Notes: generated by a model from the letters alone, not told the origin. Shown: positions 51,571 through 61,304, numbered from the stretch's first letter. The stretch: 64,000 nt of DNA from Caldilineaceae bacterium (GCA_022827195.1 JAJDTL010000029.1:1-64000); one strand, 5' to 3'. Program-made: numbers and translations.

Positions 51571-53661
51571 GTGAGTAGCCGGAACTCTTCCTCTCAAGGT
51601 AGTATCACAAACTCCGCCTCCAGCAGAATTGCGCTATGGCAACGTCTGTCGAGCTCTTTCCCGGCCGACCTGGTTGTCCTCGCGGCGGCCGCGTGCACAC
51701 GTTTCTGGCGGCTGGAATTTCACAGCTTCTGGTTCGACGAAGCGGTCTCTCTCGCCTGGGCCAGGGCAGACGCCGCCGATATCCTGCGAATAACCTTGCA
51801 GCTCAGCCGCGATAAGCACCCGCCCGCCTACTATTTGGCGCTCCACTACTGGCAGGGGCTGCTCGAATGGTTCGGCGCAGCCGAAAGCGATGCCGCCTTG
51901 CGCACTCTCGGCGTGCTGATGGGGCTGCTGATGGTCTGGGGAATCATACGGCTGGCAACGGAGCTCAGCGGGCGCGTCACCGGTCTTCTGGCCGGTCTGT
52001 TTGTGGCGCTCGCGCCCTTTCTGGTGTGGTACAGCCAGGAACTGCGCATGTTCCAGCCCGCTGCGACCGCAATTGTGTGGGCCCTCTTCTTCATGGTCGA
52101 TGCAAGAAGGCACGATCCGTCACAGGGCCGTCCCGCCGCGCTGTCCCGGCTTCTTCGCTGGCTCGGCTTCGCCGCGGCGCTCATCCTTTCCCTCTACAGC
52201 TATCTATACGCCGCCTTCTTCCTGCCCGGGCTCGGTCTGTCGCTGATTCTGCTGGCATGTCGGGGCGGCGCAGTTGACAGACGCTACCTGCTTGAAGGAA
52301 GCACGGCCCTGGCAATCGTAGCCGCACTCTTTCTGCCCCTGGCCCGCAATGCGTGGCTCGTAAACAGCGCGGAGAATCCGCCGGGCGCGGCCTTTGCTGA
52401 TTTTCTGCCCAATCTGTGGCTCCAGCTGAAAATATTCACGGTCTGGCTCGCCTCGTGGTCGACCGGTCCGAAAATTGCGGCCGTCTCTTTCTTTGCCTTC
52501 CTTGTTGCGGCAGGCCTGACCTTGCCCGGCAAAGAGCGCCGCGGCCCGCAGTTCGGCGACCAGCCCCTCGCCCGGTCGCTATTCCAGCGCTTAGCAGCGG
52601 GCGATCAGGTACTTCTGTGGCTGTGGATCGGCGGACCACTGCTTATCGGCAATCTGCTGCTGGCGGCGAACGCGGCGATCTTTCGCGAGGACCGTTACTT
52701 TCTCTTCGTGGCGCCGTTTGTCCTCTGGGGCGCAGCGCGTGGTGTCGGTGCCATCGGGCGTCGGTGGACTTCGGCCGGAATCTGTAGCGGCGTGATTGCC
52801 GTCGCGCTCCTGGCCGCGGCGCTGCCGGTTTTGTGGACGCCCTGGATGTTCCGCGAAAACTGGCGCGCCACGGCAGAGTATATCAGTGCGTACCGGCAGA
52901 GCAGCCCAGGCTTCGTCACAGCCGCCGTCATCCATCCCTACTTTGTGCTCCCCGCGTTGGAATGGTACTTGCGCCGGGAGTCGACAGCGGACGAACTGCC
53001 GATCTTCGGCAATTTTGGCGACACCCTGACGCCGGAGAAATCGGACTCGATCATCGCGCCGCATCTGCAGAAGATCTCGGCAGACCTGGGCGCCGATACC
53101 GTCTGGCTGGTCCAGAGGCATCTGGCCGGCGTGGATGACCAGCGGCTGGTACAGGCCTGGATGGATGCCAACTACCCGCTTATCACCGAGCAGTACCCGA
53201 CCGGCATTCACGTGCGCGGCTATGCCGTCCGCCACCGTTATCAGGAGCTGCCTGAGCTCTCGGATAGGACCGTTTTCCCGAACGCGCAACTCTTCCCCGG
53301 GATCGAGCTGGCCGCCTGCGAGATTGTGACGCCGGTCGTCGCGGCGCGCGATGTCATATATCACCCGCCGAGCGGTTGGGTCCACGTACGGTTTTGGTTG
53401 CGGGCCATCAAGGCCATCGGAGAGGAGCCGACGATATTCGCGCTGATTCAGTCTGATGACGGCAATGTCTGGGGCCGTTCCCTGGAACGTTCCGGGGACG
53501 TGCTGGCTGTCTATCCGCCGGCCCTGTGGCAACCGGGCGAGTTGGTGCGCGTCGAGTTGGATGTAAACCTCAACCCTCTGACGCGTCCCGGCTCCTACAA
53601 CGTAAAGGTCGAGGCGGCCGGCGAATTCGGGGTGCCCTGCGGCAGGGTCCAAATTGAGTGA
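51571..53661 (+). CDS. Glycosyltransferase family 39-like (PMT/ArnT-type) membrane protein
   Basis: 696 residues from GTG at 51571. A first-loop acidic motif FWFDEAVSLAWA and KHPPAYYLAL are typical of polyprenyl-phosphate-sugar-using GT-C enzymes (DE motif). Many hydrophobic segments over residues 90-420, then a soluble C-terminal domain of about 250 residues. Such enzymes transfer a sugar from a polyprenyl carrier to protein, lipid or glycan on the outer side of the membrane. Fits downstream of the DPM1-like donor synthase. Confidence 0.85.
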   Translation: MSSRNSSSQGSITNSASSRIALWQRLSSSFPADLVVLAAAACTRFWRLEFHSFWFDEAVSLAWARADAADILRITLQLSRDKHPPAYYLALHYWQGLLEWFGAAESDAALRTLGVLMGLLMVWGIIRLATELSGRVTGLLAGLFVALAPFLVWYSQELRMFQPAATAIVWALFFMVDARRHDPSQGRPAALSRLLRWLGFAAALILSLYSYLYAAFFLPGLGLSLILLACRGGAVDRRYLLEGSTALAIVAALFLPLARNAWLVNSAENPPGAAFADFLPNLWLQLKIFTVWLASWSTGPKIAAVSFFAFLVAAGLTLPGKERRGPQFGDQPLARSLFQRLAAGDQVLLWLWIGGPLLIGNLLLAANAAIFREDRYFLFVAPFVLWGAARGVGAIGRRWTSAGICSGVIAVALLAAALPVLWTPWMFRENWRATAEYISAYRQSSPGFVTAAVIHPYFVLPALEWYLRRESTADELPIFGNFGDTLTPEKSDSIIAPHLQKISADLGADTVWLVQRHLAGVDDQRLVQAWMDANYPLITEQYPTGIHVRGYAVRHRYQELPELSDRTVFPNAQLFPGIELAACEIVTPVVAARDVIYHPPSGWVHVRFWLRAIKAIGEEPTIFALIQSDDGNVWGRSLERSGDVLAVYPPALWQPGELVRVELDVNLNPLTRPGSYNVKVEAAGEFGVPCGRVQIE

Positions 53662-53711
53662 GAGGGCTACACTGATCCAGGTGAGGCGCGTTCAACGAGC
53701 GCTGGATGTTT

Positions 53712-56180
53712 CTAGCTTGCGCCGGGCACAGACGCGTCGAGCCCGAGCGCATTCAGCTGCGCACGCTGAAAGAATCGCCGGTAGGCCCGCGTTTCCGCCA
53801 GGAGCTCCTTCAATGTGGTCTGGACGAGGGTTCGCTCCGAATCATCGCGAACTCGCCCGTCACCCGGGTTGACGCGCGCAATACCGGGGCCTTCCCACGT
53901 CCGCACCTGCAGAATCCCCTTTTGTTCCAGCCAGAGCAGGGCATGTCGAACGATCGCCTCGGTTGCTCCGATGCGAGCCGCCAGCCGGGCGACCGGCAGC
54001 AGGCCATCGTGCGCCGCGCCCGGCCGCCCTTCGCCCGACCCGGCGCCCATTGACCATTTCGCCATGCCGGCCACCTCCTTCAGGACCAAGTCAAGTTGAC
54101 TCTCGGCGGTGTCGCGTCCGACCAGATAGATTTCAGACGGGTCGAGCGTGTCCAGCAGCCAGCGCAACAGCTCCGGTGAGGGCGGACTGCTCCACAGCAC
54201 CAGAGGGCGGCCCGCCGCGGCGGACACGGCATCCAGCCGCGAACTGAAGGGAACATCTCCCAATCGACTGCCTTCCGCATACCAGAAGGCGCTGTCAAAG
54301 GCAGGCAGATCGGACACTGCCACACTTTCCCGGCGCAGATCATGGATGTAGTCGCGCGCGGCGTTGGGACGGCCTGCGACTGCTACGGGCGCCCCGGTGG
54401 AATCTTCTGTGCGCCGCAGCGCTTCGAGGGTCAGCTGCAGTTTGCGTTCGCCTCGATACTCGTTTGTTCCGAGCGTGTAGGCAATATCGACGGGTCCGTT
54501 GGGCAGTTCGGCTTCGGCGCTGCGCCACCACAGCACCTCCTGTCCCCTCTCCTGCCCGACCTTGAGCAACAGCCGGCGGTGGGCGCCGTCGCGGCCTATG
54601 CGGCGGTCCTGGACAACCGTCAGCGCGCGGCTCATGAATCTGGGCGCCAGGTTGCCGTTGCCGAAAGGTGCCAGCCGTCCGACCTGCTCCGCCAGACCAA
54701 GGTCCAGTTCACCGAACGACAGTTCGGCATCAATGTGCAACCCTTCCGGCCCGGCGTCTAAGCGATGCCGCTCGACCTGGCGGCTCAGTTCCCGGCGAAA
54801 GCGGTTGATTTGGGAGGCATCCAATCTCAGTCCAGCCGCGCCGACGTGTCCACCGTGCTGGAGCAGCAGTTCGGAACAGGCTGCGATGGCCGCGCCGATG
54901 TCCACGCCGGGTGTGCTGCGGGCGCTGCCGCGCGCCGGTTCGCCCGGCGGGCTGCACAGCAGAACGGTCGGCAGGTGATACTCCTCGACCAGGCGCGAGG
55001 CGACGATGCCGACTATTCCCGCGTGCCAGTTGGGATTGGCCAGAACGATGGCGTTGAAGTCGAGCAAAGCTGAATCCCGCTCCAACATATCGAAAGCCGT
55101 CTGCGTGATCTGACTGGTCAGCAGGCGCCTCTCATTGTTCAGCCGTTCCATGCGCGCGGCCAACTGTCCGGCGCGCACGGCGTCGTCGGTGGTGAGCAGC
55201 TCGACCGCGACCGTGGCGTCGTCCAGCCGCCCCAGCGCATTCATGCGCGGGCCGATCTGAAAGCCAATCGACTGGGCATCAACGCTATCGGGGGCAATGC
55301 GTGCGGTGTGCATCAGCGCCTTGAGGCCGACGCGCTTGGTGTTGCGCAGCTTGTTCAGCCCCAACTGCAGCAGGTAGCGTGTGTCATGCAACTGCTCGGC
55401 CACGTCGGCGACGATGCCCAGGGCCACCAGGTCGAGGAACTGCGCCGCGCCGTCGGGCTCACCCGCCAAATCGTATAGCTGTTGCACCAGCTTGTAGGCG
55501 ACGCCCACGCCGGGCAACGTCCGTAGCGGATCATCCCCGCGCAGAAACTTGGGGTTCACGATGGCATCTGCCCTGCGCACACTGTGGACGCCGGCCAGGT
55601 CAGCCGATTCGGCGCAAGGGGGCGCTGCGCCGGGCTCGGAATCGGCGAACTCAGCGGGCAGGTCGTGGTGGTCGGTGACGACTACGGTCAGTCCGGCCTC
55701 CTTGGCAGTGCCGATTCCTTCTCCGTCGGCGATGCCGGTGTCGCAGGTCAGCAGCAGGTTGGGCGAGAAGCCTGGATCGCCCAAGAGTTCGTTCAGCTTC
55801 GCGGGGCGAATGCCATGGCCTTCCCTGAATCGGTTGGGTACGTGGTAGCGGACATTTTCCGGCGCAGCGAGCTCTCGCAGCGCGGCCACCAGCAGTGTTG
55901 TGCTGGTCTGCCCGTCGACGTCGAAATCGCCCCAGACGAGGATTTTTTCGCCACGGCGAATGGCATCAAACAGCGTGTGGGCTGCGCGTTCCAGGCCGAC
56001 CAGGGCGGTGGGAGGCGCAGGCGTGTAGGCCGCTATGTCAAGGAATGGAATGGCCATCTGCGGTGTGTCGATCTTCCGCTGGGCCAGCAGCTGCGCGACC
56101 AGCGGATGCCCGCCGACGGCGTCGCGCAGCGCCTGCGAAGGCTCGACGCGGGGCAGGAGAATCCAGGGTTGGGGGGGCAT
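53712..56180 (-). CDS. recJ: Single-stranded-DNA-specific exonuclease RecJ
   Basis: 822 residues. DHH-superfamily metal ligands are Asp85/Asp87/Asp89 (WGDFDVDGQTS), Asp147 (DTGI) and Asp170-His171-His172 (VTDHHDLP). The DHHA1 motif GGHVGAAGL and the linker QIGPRMNALGRLDDA are present. After about residue 570 an extra 250-residue domain, ending in a helical region, makes it longer than E. coli RecJ (577), as in several Gram-positive/Chloroflexota-type RecJ proteins. It digests 5' ends of ssDNA in recombination and mismatch repair. An Fe-S nuclease gene lies upstream on the same strand. Confidence 0.95.
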   Translation of the reverse strand: MPPQPWILLPRVEPSQALRDAVGGHPLVAQLLAQRKIDTPQMAIPFLDIAAYTPAPPTALVGLERAAHTLFDAIRRGEKILVWGDFDVDGQTSTTLLVAALRELAAPENVRYHVPNRFREGHGIRPAKLNELLGDPGFSPNLLLTCDTGIADGEGIGTAKEAGLTVVVTDHHDLPAEFADSEPGAAPPCAESADLAGVHSVRRADAIVNPKFLRGDDPLRTLPGVGVAYKLVQQLYDLAGEPDGAAQFLDLVALGIVADVAEQLHDTRYLLQLGLNKLRNTKRVGLKALMHTARIAPDSVDAQSIGFQIGPRMNALGRLDDATVAVELLTTDDAVRAGQLAARMERLNNERRLLTSQITQTAFDMLERDSALLDFNAIVLANPNWHAGIVGIVASRLVEEYHLPTVLLCSPPGEPARGSARSTPGVDIGAAIAACSELLLQHGGHVGAAGLRLDASQINRFRRELSRQVERHRLDAGPEGLHIDAELSFGELDLGLAEQVGRLAPFGNGNLAPRFMSRALTVVQDRRIGRDGAHRRLLLKVGQERGQEVLWWRSAEAELPNGPVDIAYTLGTNEYRGERKLQLTLEALRRTEDSTGAPVAVAGRPNAARDYIHDLRRESVAVSDLPAFDSAFWYAEGSRLGDVPFSSRLDAVSAAAGRPLVLWSSPPSPELLRWLLDTLDPSEIYLVGRDTAESQLDLVLKEVAGMAKWSMGAGSGEGRPGAAHDGLLPVARLAARIGATEAIVRHALLWLEQKGILQVRTWEGPGIARVNPGDGRVRDDSERTLVQTTLKELLAETRAYRRFFQRAQLNALGLDASVPGAS

Positions 56181-56306
56181 AAGCAGTTATGCGGACATCA
56201 TCTCGTTGGAGAATCTCGAATGATCGAAGTTTCCCTCAGCCTTCGCAACTCATATACCGGCGTCCCTCTCATATCCAGTAAAGAGTTGGTAGGAGGCAAT
56301 TCCCAT

Positions 56307-57227
56307 CTAGAACGCCAGCTCCAGGACCTCCTCCAGCGTGAAATCGAGCGCGTCCTCCAAGTCTGCGTCGGGGAATTCGGCTTCGTCGAACTCTTCCAGA
56401 CTACCGGCGCCGATGCCGCGATCGCAGCGGGAACGGTAGACGCAGAAGCTGCAGAATCGCCGCCGGTTCTCGTCGGTATCGACCACTTTGGGGAAATCGG
56501 CTCGGTTCTCGCCGCGCAGAATTTCGTTCAGTATATTGTTGAGCTTGGCGCGGTTGGCCGCGTGCAGATCACTGCTGTAATGAAAGGCAACCGGTTCGGT
56601 TGGCGCCGCGGTGAACCAGTAGCGCATCTCGACCTGCTCCGGCGACACAGGGCCCCAGGGCAGACCGGCGCTTGCCTCCACCAGAACGAATGGATAGACG
56701 AGCGTCTGCATGCGCTGCTGTAGAATCGAGCGCCGGGTCGCGCGTTGATTGGTCTTCCAGTCGAGGATGACCACGCGGCGGTCCTCGTCATCGCCGCCGA
56801 CCGCGATCAGGTCGTACCGCGCCGCCAGCCGGGTCCGCCCGGCCTCCACCGCCAGGGGCGCGCTCAGGACGCGTTCGACCTCAACGATCTCCGTCGGCAA
56901 ATCGGCCGGCCGGTGGCGCAGATAGCTCTCGAACCATTCGTCGAGCGGATGGGCCAGGCCCTGGCTCAACAGCTCTTTCGGCAGTCCTGCCTCGGCGCGC
57001 TCGACCAGCCGATGGAACTGGGCGCCCCGCCGCAGCAGTTGCTCATGCTCATCATAGGGCGCCACTTCGAGGGCCGGCCAGGTCAACTCCTCCACATAGG
57101 CAAGCCAGAAACGGCGCGGGCAGTTCACGTATGATTGCAGACTCGACTGGCTGAAGGCGAAGGTTGGGGGAAGTTCCAGTGGCACGTCGTATCGTTCTTT
57201 CTGCTTGTCAGATCGTCCCGAAATCAC
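56307..57227 (-). CDS. PD-(D/E)XK nuclease with four-Cys Fe-S motif (Cas4/AddB-like)
   Basis: 306 residues. The nuclease core includes Asp139 (AARYDLIAV) and Asp156-x-Lys158 (VVILDWKTNQ), plus QTLVYPFVL for the QxxxY motif. Four cysteines, Cys36 (NCPRRFWLAY) and Cys259/Cys262/Cys268 (FCSFCVYRSRC), are placed as in the AddB/Cas4 [4Fe-4S] nuclease group. It is probably a 5'/3' DNA exonuclease domain acting in recombination. Upstream of recJ on the same strand; no cas genes or arrays are in the window, so a CRISPR role is not supported. Confidence 0.85.
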   Translation of the reverse strand: MISGRSDKQKERYDVPLELPPTFAFSQSSLQSYVNCPRRFWLAYVEELTWPALEVAPYDEHEQLLRRGAQFHRLVERAEAGLPKELLSQGLAHPLDEWFESYLRHRPADLPTEIVEVERVLSAPLAVEAGRTRLAARYDLIAVGGDDEDRRVVILDWKTNQRATRRSILQQRMQTLVYPFVLVEASAGLPWGPVSPEQVEMRYWFTAAPTEPVAFHYSSDLHAANRAKLNNILNEILRGENRADFPKVVDTDENRRRFCSFCVYRSRCDRGIGAGSLEEFDEAEFPDADLEDALDFTLEEVLELAF

Positions 57228-57392
57228 GGTACATTTGCAGTCATTGTAGCACGCAAGTTCGCGCGCTTCAACCGGTCTGGGGCTTGCGGGATACCTACTC
57301 TTCGCATACCATCAGATGATTATCAGGGCCATTTAAAGCGCAGGCGCTCGCAGTCATCCCGTCCCAATTTGCCCAGTAGAGGAACCCGTCAT

Positions 57393-58190
57393 ATGAGCAG
57401 ACCCACCAGCGACTACGCGACCGTCGAGGTCCCCTCAGCCGGCGTACCTCTGCCCGTAGACGGCGGCCCCTTCGCCCGGCCCGGCGCCGACCTGATCGAG
57501 CAGCTGCGGCAGGTGAGCACGGCCACGGCCAGCGCTACGATGCACAAACTCGGCGTCCGCCAGACCTTCATCCAGGGGCCGCTGCCGCGCACACCGGGCG
57601 CCAAGATCGTGGGCGCGGCCGTGACGCTGGCATTCATGCCCCAGCGCGAGGACGTCTTTTCCGGCGCGACGCAGGAGGGCGCGGAGAAGCGCGGCGCGCT
57701 GTGGGCCGTATTCGAGACGGTCGAAAGCGGGGACGTGCTGGTCATTCAGGCCTTTGCCAGCCGCTACACCGGCTGTGTGGGCGAGATGCTGACGACATAT
57801 TTCAAAGGCCGGGGCGGGGCCGGAATCGTCGTTGACGGCTGCGTGCGCGACTGGCCCAACATTCAGACGATCGGAGTGCCGTTGTGGACCGTCGGCTTCA
57901 CGCCCAACTACGCTTCGCAGGCCGAGCTGTTCCCCTGGGGACTGAATGTTCCGGTGAAGATCAGCAATGTTCTGGTTCTGCCCGGCGACGCCATTATCGC
58001 CGATGACGACGGCGCGGTGGTCGTGCCGCGTCAGATGATCCCGCTCGTGCTGGAGCACACCCTGGCGCACGAGGAGTGGGAGGTCTTCAGCCGCATCAAG
58101 CTGGAAGAGGGCGGCGCGCTGAGCAAGTACTACCCGCTCAACGACGAGGGTTGGGCGGAATACGAAGAATGGAAGAAGAGCAACGGATGA
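57393..58190 (+). CDS. RraA-like / HMG-aldolase-type protein
   Basis: 265 residues from the ATG at 57393 (GAGGA upstream). The pattern VSTATASATMHKLGVRQTFIQGPLP … GAGIVVDGCVRDWPNI … PGDAIIADDDGAVVVPRQMIP is the RraA/HMG-CHA aldolase family, which includes the RNase E inhibitor RraA and class II pyruvate aldolases that split hydroxy-ketoglutarate-type sugar acids. Given the sugar-acid genes nearby, an aldolase or oxaloacetate decarboxylase is more likely than RNase regulation. An upstream GTG-like extension is ignored. Confidence 0.88.
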   Translation: MSRPTSDYATVEVPSAGVPLPVDGGPFARPGADLIEQLRQVSTATASATMHKLGVRQTFIQGPLPRTPGAKIVGAAVTLAFMPQREDVFSGATQEGAEKRGALWAVFETVESGDVLVIQAFASRYTGCVGEMLTTYFKGRGGAGIVVDGCVRDWPNIQTIGVPLWTVGFTPNYASQAELFPWGLNVPVKISNVLVLPGDAIIADDDGAVVVPRQMIPLVLEHTLAHEEWEVFSRIKLEEGGALSKYYPLNDEGWAEYEEWKKSNG

Positions 58191-58265
58191 GCGGCGGCGA
58201 AGCGTCATGCCGCCGCGGTCAGTTTCACAATTGAGGCCCGCGCAACCGACAAGGAGCAAGCACCA

Positions 58266-59081
58266 ATGTATCTCACTCGCCACACTACACCCGCCGGGCC
58301 GCGCTGGGCGGTTGACGGCAAGCTGCTGCCCGCCGGGGTAACGCTCAGCACCCTGTTGACGCTGCCGGATGAGGGTTTGCCCTCGCTGCTGGCGGAGTTG
58401 GCGACAGATGAGGAGGCGAGCGGGGAGCTGCAGGCGCCGCTCGACGCGCAGCAGGAGGTCTGGGGCAGCGGCGTCACTTATCTACGCAGCCGCGACGCGC
58501 GCAAGGCAGAGTCTGAGACCGCGGCCGACGTATATGAGAAGGTCTACGACGCCGAGCGGCCGGAGATCTTCTTCAAGCAGGTGGGCTGGCGGACGGTCGG
58601 ACACGGTCAGCCGGTGCGCTTACGCGCCGACACCACCTGGAACGTGCCCGAGCCTGAACTGTGTCTCGTGATCAACGCTGCTAGCCGAATCGTCGGCTAT
58701 ACCGTCGGCAACGACATGTCCAGCCGCGACATCGAGGGCGAGAACCCGCTTTACCTGGCGCAGGCCAAGACCTATGACGGCTCGGCCGCGGTCGGCCCGG
58801 GCATCCGCCTGGCCGCCGCCGACGCGATGACCGACCTGGCCATTCACCTGGAAATTGAGCGGGACGGCGCCGTCGCCTTCGCCGGCGACACCGCGACCAG
58901 TGAGATGAAGCGCACATTTCCGGACCTCGCCGCCTATCTGATGCGGGAGCTGGCCTTCCCCTACGGTGCGCTGCTGATGACCGGTACCGGCATCATTCCG
59001 CCCGACGAGTTCACCCTCCACGGGGGCGACCTGGTCAGGATAACGATCGATGGTATGACGCTGGAAAACCCGGTGACCTGA
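58266..59081 (+). CDS. Fumarylacetoacetate hydrolase family protein
   Basis: 271 residues. Metal-binding Glu residues are in WNVPEPELCLVIN and SRDIEGENPLYLAQAKTYDGSAAVGP, the FAH superfamily pattern. Known members hydrolyse fumarylacetoacetate, or dehydrate 2-keto-3-deoxy sugar acids. Because it follows the RraA-like aldolase by 75 bases, a 2-keto-3-deoxy-sugar-acid step is likely; substrate not determined. Confidence 0.9.
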   Translation: MYLTRHTTPAGPRWAVDGKLLPAGVTLSTLLTLPDEGLPSLLAELATDEEASGELQAPLDAQQEVWGSGVTYLRSRDARKAESETAADVYEKVYDAERPEIFFKQVGWRTVGHGQPVRLRADTTWNVPEPELCLVINAASRIVGYTVGNDMSSRDIEGENPLYLAQAKTYDGSAAVGPGIRLAAADAMTDLAIHLEIERDGAVAFAGDTATSEMKRTFPDLAAYLMRELAFPYGALLMTGTGIIPPDEFTLHGGDLVRITIDGMTLENPVT

Positions 59082-59228
59082 GAAGAGTCTTGTCAGCTGA
59101 AGCGGACGGAAGGGCCGGGTATCGACTGGCATAGAGTACAGTGAGGAGCCAATTTGTCCTGAATCGGGACGGAAGATTGCGCCGTCTGTGCGGTTTATGC
59201 ATTGGCTTGTCGGGTAGAGGAGAGGGAT

Positions 59229-59486
59229 ATGGCTGCACTGAATAACAGGACGGTCGAACTTGCGAAAGTGGTATCTCGTGATCCCGAGATCCACAGTGGA
59301 GATCTGGTCTTCTCCGGCACGCGCGTTCCCGTAGAAACGCTTGTGCATTATCTCATAGGAGGGTCTTCGATTGGGGAATTCCTGGAGTCTTTCCCTACCG
59401 TTGAACGCTGGCAGGTCGAGTCGTATCTCGAGATTTCGCCTGAAGCAATAGACCGGCTGCGGGTACACAGTGCGAGTACTGCTTGA
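59229..59486 (+). CDS. DUF433 domain protein, antitoxin-type
   Basis: 85 residues from ATG 59229 with GAGGAGAGGG upstream. The region DPEIHSGDLVFSGTRVPVETLVHYLIGGSSIGEFLESFPTV is the DUF433 pattern, a helix-turn-helix-like domain of VapB-type antitoxins. It overlaps the downstream DUF5615 gene by 17 bases, which is normal for such two-gene modules. Confidence 0.85.
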   Translation: MAALNNRTVELAKVVSRDPEIHSGDLVFSGTRVPVETLVHYLIGGSSIGEFLESFPTVERWQVESYLEISPEAIDRLRVHSASTA

Positions 59487-59799
59487 CGAGGATGTTGACG
59501 TTCACCTCAGGCATCACTTCCCTGAAGAGATGACTGTTGAGACAGTGGATTCCAGAGGCTGGAAGGGGCTCAAGAACGGGGACTTGCTGCGAGCCGCCCA
59601 AGAGTATTTCGACGTTCTTGTGACCCTGGATGACAATATTCCCTATCAACAGCCTATTCGGCAGTTCGATTTGGCAGTGGTGATCCTGCGGCCATCGAGC
59701 CAACGACTTGAAGATCTGGCAGCGTTGATTCCTGAACTTGGCCGGACAGCCCCCGCACTTCAGCCAGGACAGGCGTTGCGAATCTATCCTCCCAAGTAG
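59470..59799 (+). CDS. DUF5615 PIN-like toxin
   Basis: 109 residues, GTG start at 59470 inside the end of the DUF433 gene. VLLDEDVDVHLRHHFPEE and DVLVTLDDNIPYQQ give the acidic residues of a PIN-like RNase fold (DUF5615). With the upstream DUF433 gene this forms a type II toxin-antitoxin pair. No mobile element is next to it. Confidence 0.85.
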   Translation: MRVLLDEDVDVHLRHHFPEEMTVETVDSRGWKGLKNGDLLRAAQEYFDVLVTLDDNIPYQQPIRQFDLAVVILRPSSQRLEDLAALIPELGRTAPALQPGQALRIYPPK

Positions 59800-59879
59800 C
59801 CTGCATCCCCATCTCCGGCCGCCTGAATGCCGCCACCGAGTGCTCGAAACGCGCACCAATCCTGACAGGAAAGCCTCAA

Positions 59880-61304
59880 ATGGACCGTCCCAATATTCTC
59901 CTCTTCCTCAGCGACGACCACGGTCAGTGGGCGAACGGCTGCTACGGCAACAGCGAATTGCAGACGCCCAATCTGGACCGGCTGGCTGCGGAGGGGGCCC
60001 GTTTCGCCAACGCGTTCACCCCCTGCCCGGTCTGCTCGCCGGCGCGCGCCTGCCTGATGACCGGGCGTACACCGTCGCAGGTCGGCATTCATGATTGGCT
60101 GCAGGAGGCGGAACCGGTCATCGGCGACTTTGACTGGCTGGCTGGCGAGGCGACCCTGCCGCAGCTTCTCTCCGCGGCCGGCTATCGCTGCGGCCTGTCC
60201 GGAAAGTGGCACATGGGGCGCTCACACCGCACGCCGCGCGGTTTCGACTGGGCATTCGGACTGCCCCGCTGGCAGGGCGCACACAACGGGGCATACACCT
60301 ATCACCTCAACGGTGAATCGTTGGAATTGGCCGGCAACAAGAGCACGCTCATCACCGATCACGCATTACAGTTTTTGGATAGCGCGCCGGCGGAACAGCC
60401 GTTTTTCCTCAATGTGGGTTACATCGCCACCCATTCACCCTACCAGGCCGAGACCCATGACCCGCAACTTACGGCGCGCTTCGCCGACGCCGAATTCAGA
60501 GATGTACCTCCTTACGAGCCCCACCCGTGGCAGCGCAATGAAGGTTTGGCCGATGGAGTCCAGCCGACTGAAGAGGAGATTCGGAGCCGCTACATTGGCT
60601 ACTATGCCGCGGTCAGCGAGATCGATCGCGAAGTGGGCCGGCTGCTGGACAGGTTGGAAACTGACGGACGGCTGGAAAACACGGTTGTGATCTATACGTC
60701 TGACCATGGCTGCTCGGTGGGGCAGAACGGATTCTGGGGCAAAGGCAACAGCACGCGTCCGCTGAACATGTACGAGATTTCTACCCGCGTGCCGCTGATG
60801 ATTCGCGCGCCGGGCCGGGTCGCCGCGGGACAGGTCAACGCGCGCTGCGTGGACCATTACGACACCTTTCGCGCCATCTGCGACTGGGCCGGGATCGGAT
60901 TGGACGAGAGCCGCAACTATGCCGGCGCCAGCTACGCGCATCTGCTGGACGGCAGCGGCCAGGAGACATGGAACGATACCCGTTACGGCGAGTACGGCGA
61001 CCTGCGCATGGTGCGCACACCGAGCCACAAACTGGTCAAGCGTTACCCGGACGGACCACATGACCTGTTCGAGTTGGAAAGCGACCCGGGTGAGTGTTTC
61101 AACCGCGCCGGCTGGGATGAGTTTGCCGCGATTCAGGAAGAACTTGAGCAGGAATTGGAGGGGTGGTACGGGCGCCATGAGGAGCCGATTTCTTCCGGCC
61201 TGCAAATCAAGTTTCAGCGCACGCATAACCACAAGGAGGCCTGGCGGGACGGTGTCCGCGAGCGCCGCGGGTTGCAGGTCTACGACAAGTGGCAGGCGGG
61301 TTGA
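59880..61304 (+). CDS. Sulfatase (formylglycine type)
   Basis: 474 residues, the usual length. The active-site motif Cys52-Ser-Pro-Ala-Arg (PVCSPARACLMTGR) is of the Cys-type converted to formylglycine by FGE. The metal-binding start NILLFLSDDHGQWANGCYGN and the later TSDHG are typical. No signal peptide is seen, so it is probably cytoplasmic. It hydrolyses sulfate esters of carbohydrates or small organics; with neighbouring sugar-oxidation enzymes, sulfated glycan use is likely. An anaerobic or aerobic maturation gene is not in the window. Confidence 0.93.
   Translation: MDRPNILLFLSDDHGQWANGCYGNSELQTPNLDRLAAEGARFANAFTPCPVCSPARACLMTGRTPSQVGIHDWLQEAEPVIGDFDWLAGEATLPQLLSAAGYRCGLSGKWHMGRSHRTPRGFDWAFGLPRWQGAHNGAYTYHLNGESLELAGNKSTLITDHALQFLDSAPAEQPFFLNVGYIATHSPYQAETHDPQLTARFADAEFRDVPPYEPHPWQRNEGLADGVQPTEEEIRSRYIGYYAAVSEIDREVGRLLDRLETDGRLENTVVIYTSDHGCSVGQNGFWGKGNSTRPLNMYEISTRVPLMIRAPGRVAAGQVNARCVDHYDTFRAICDWAGIGLDESRNYAGASYAHLLDGSGQETWNDTRYGEYGDLRMVRTPSHKLVKRYPDGPHDLFELESDPGECFNRAGWDEFAAIQEELEQELEGWYGRHEEPISSGLQIKFQRTHNHKEAWRDGVRERRGLQVYDKWQAG

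Noticed and set aside
56307..57227. Cas4 of a CRISPR system
   Set aside because: No array or other cas gene is present; neighbour is recJ, so a general repair nuclease is more likely.
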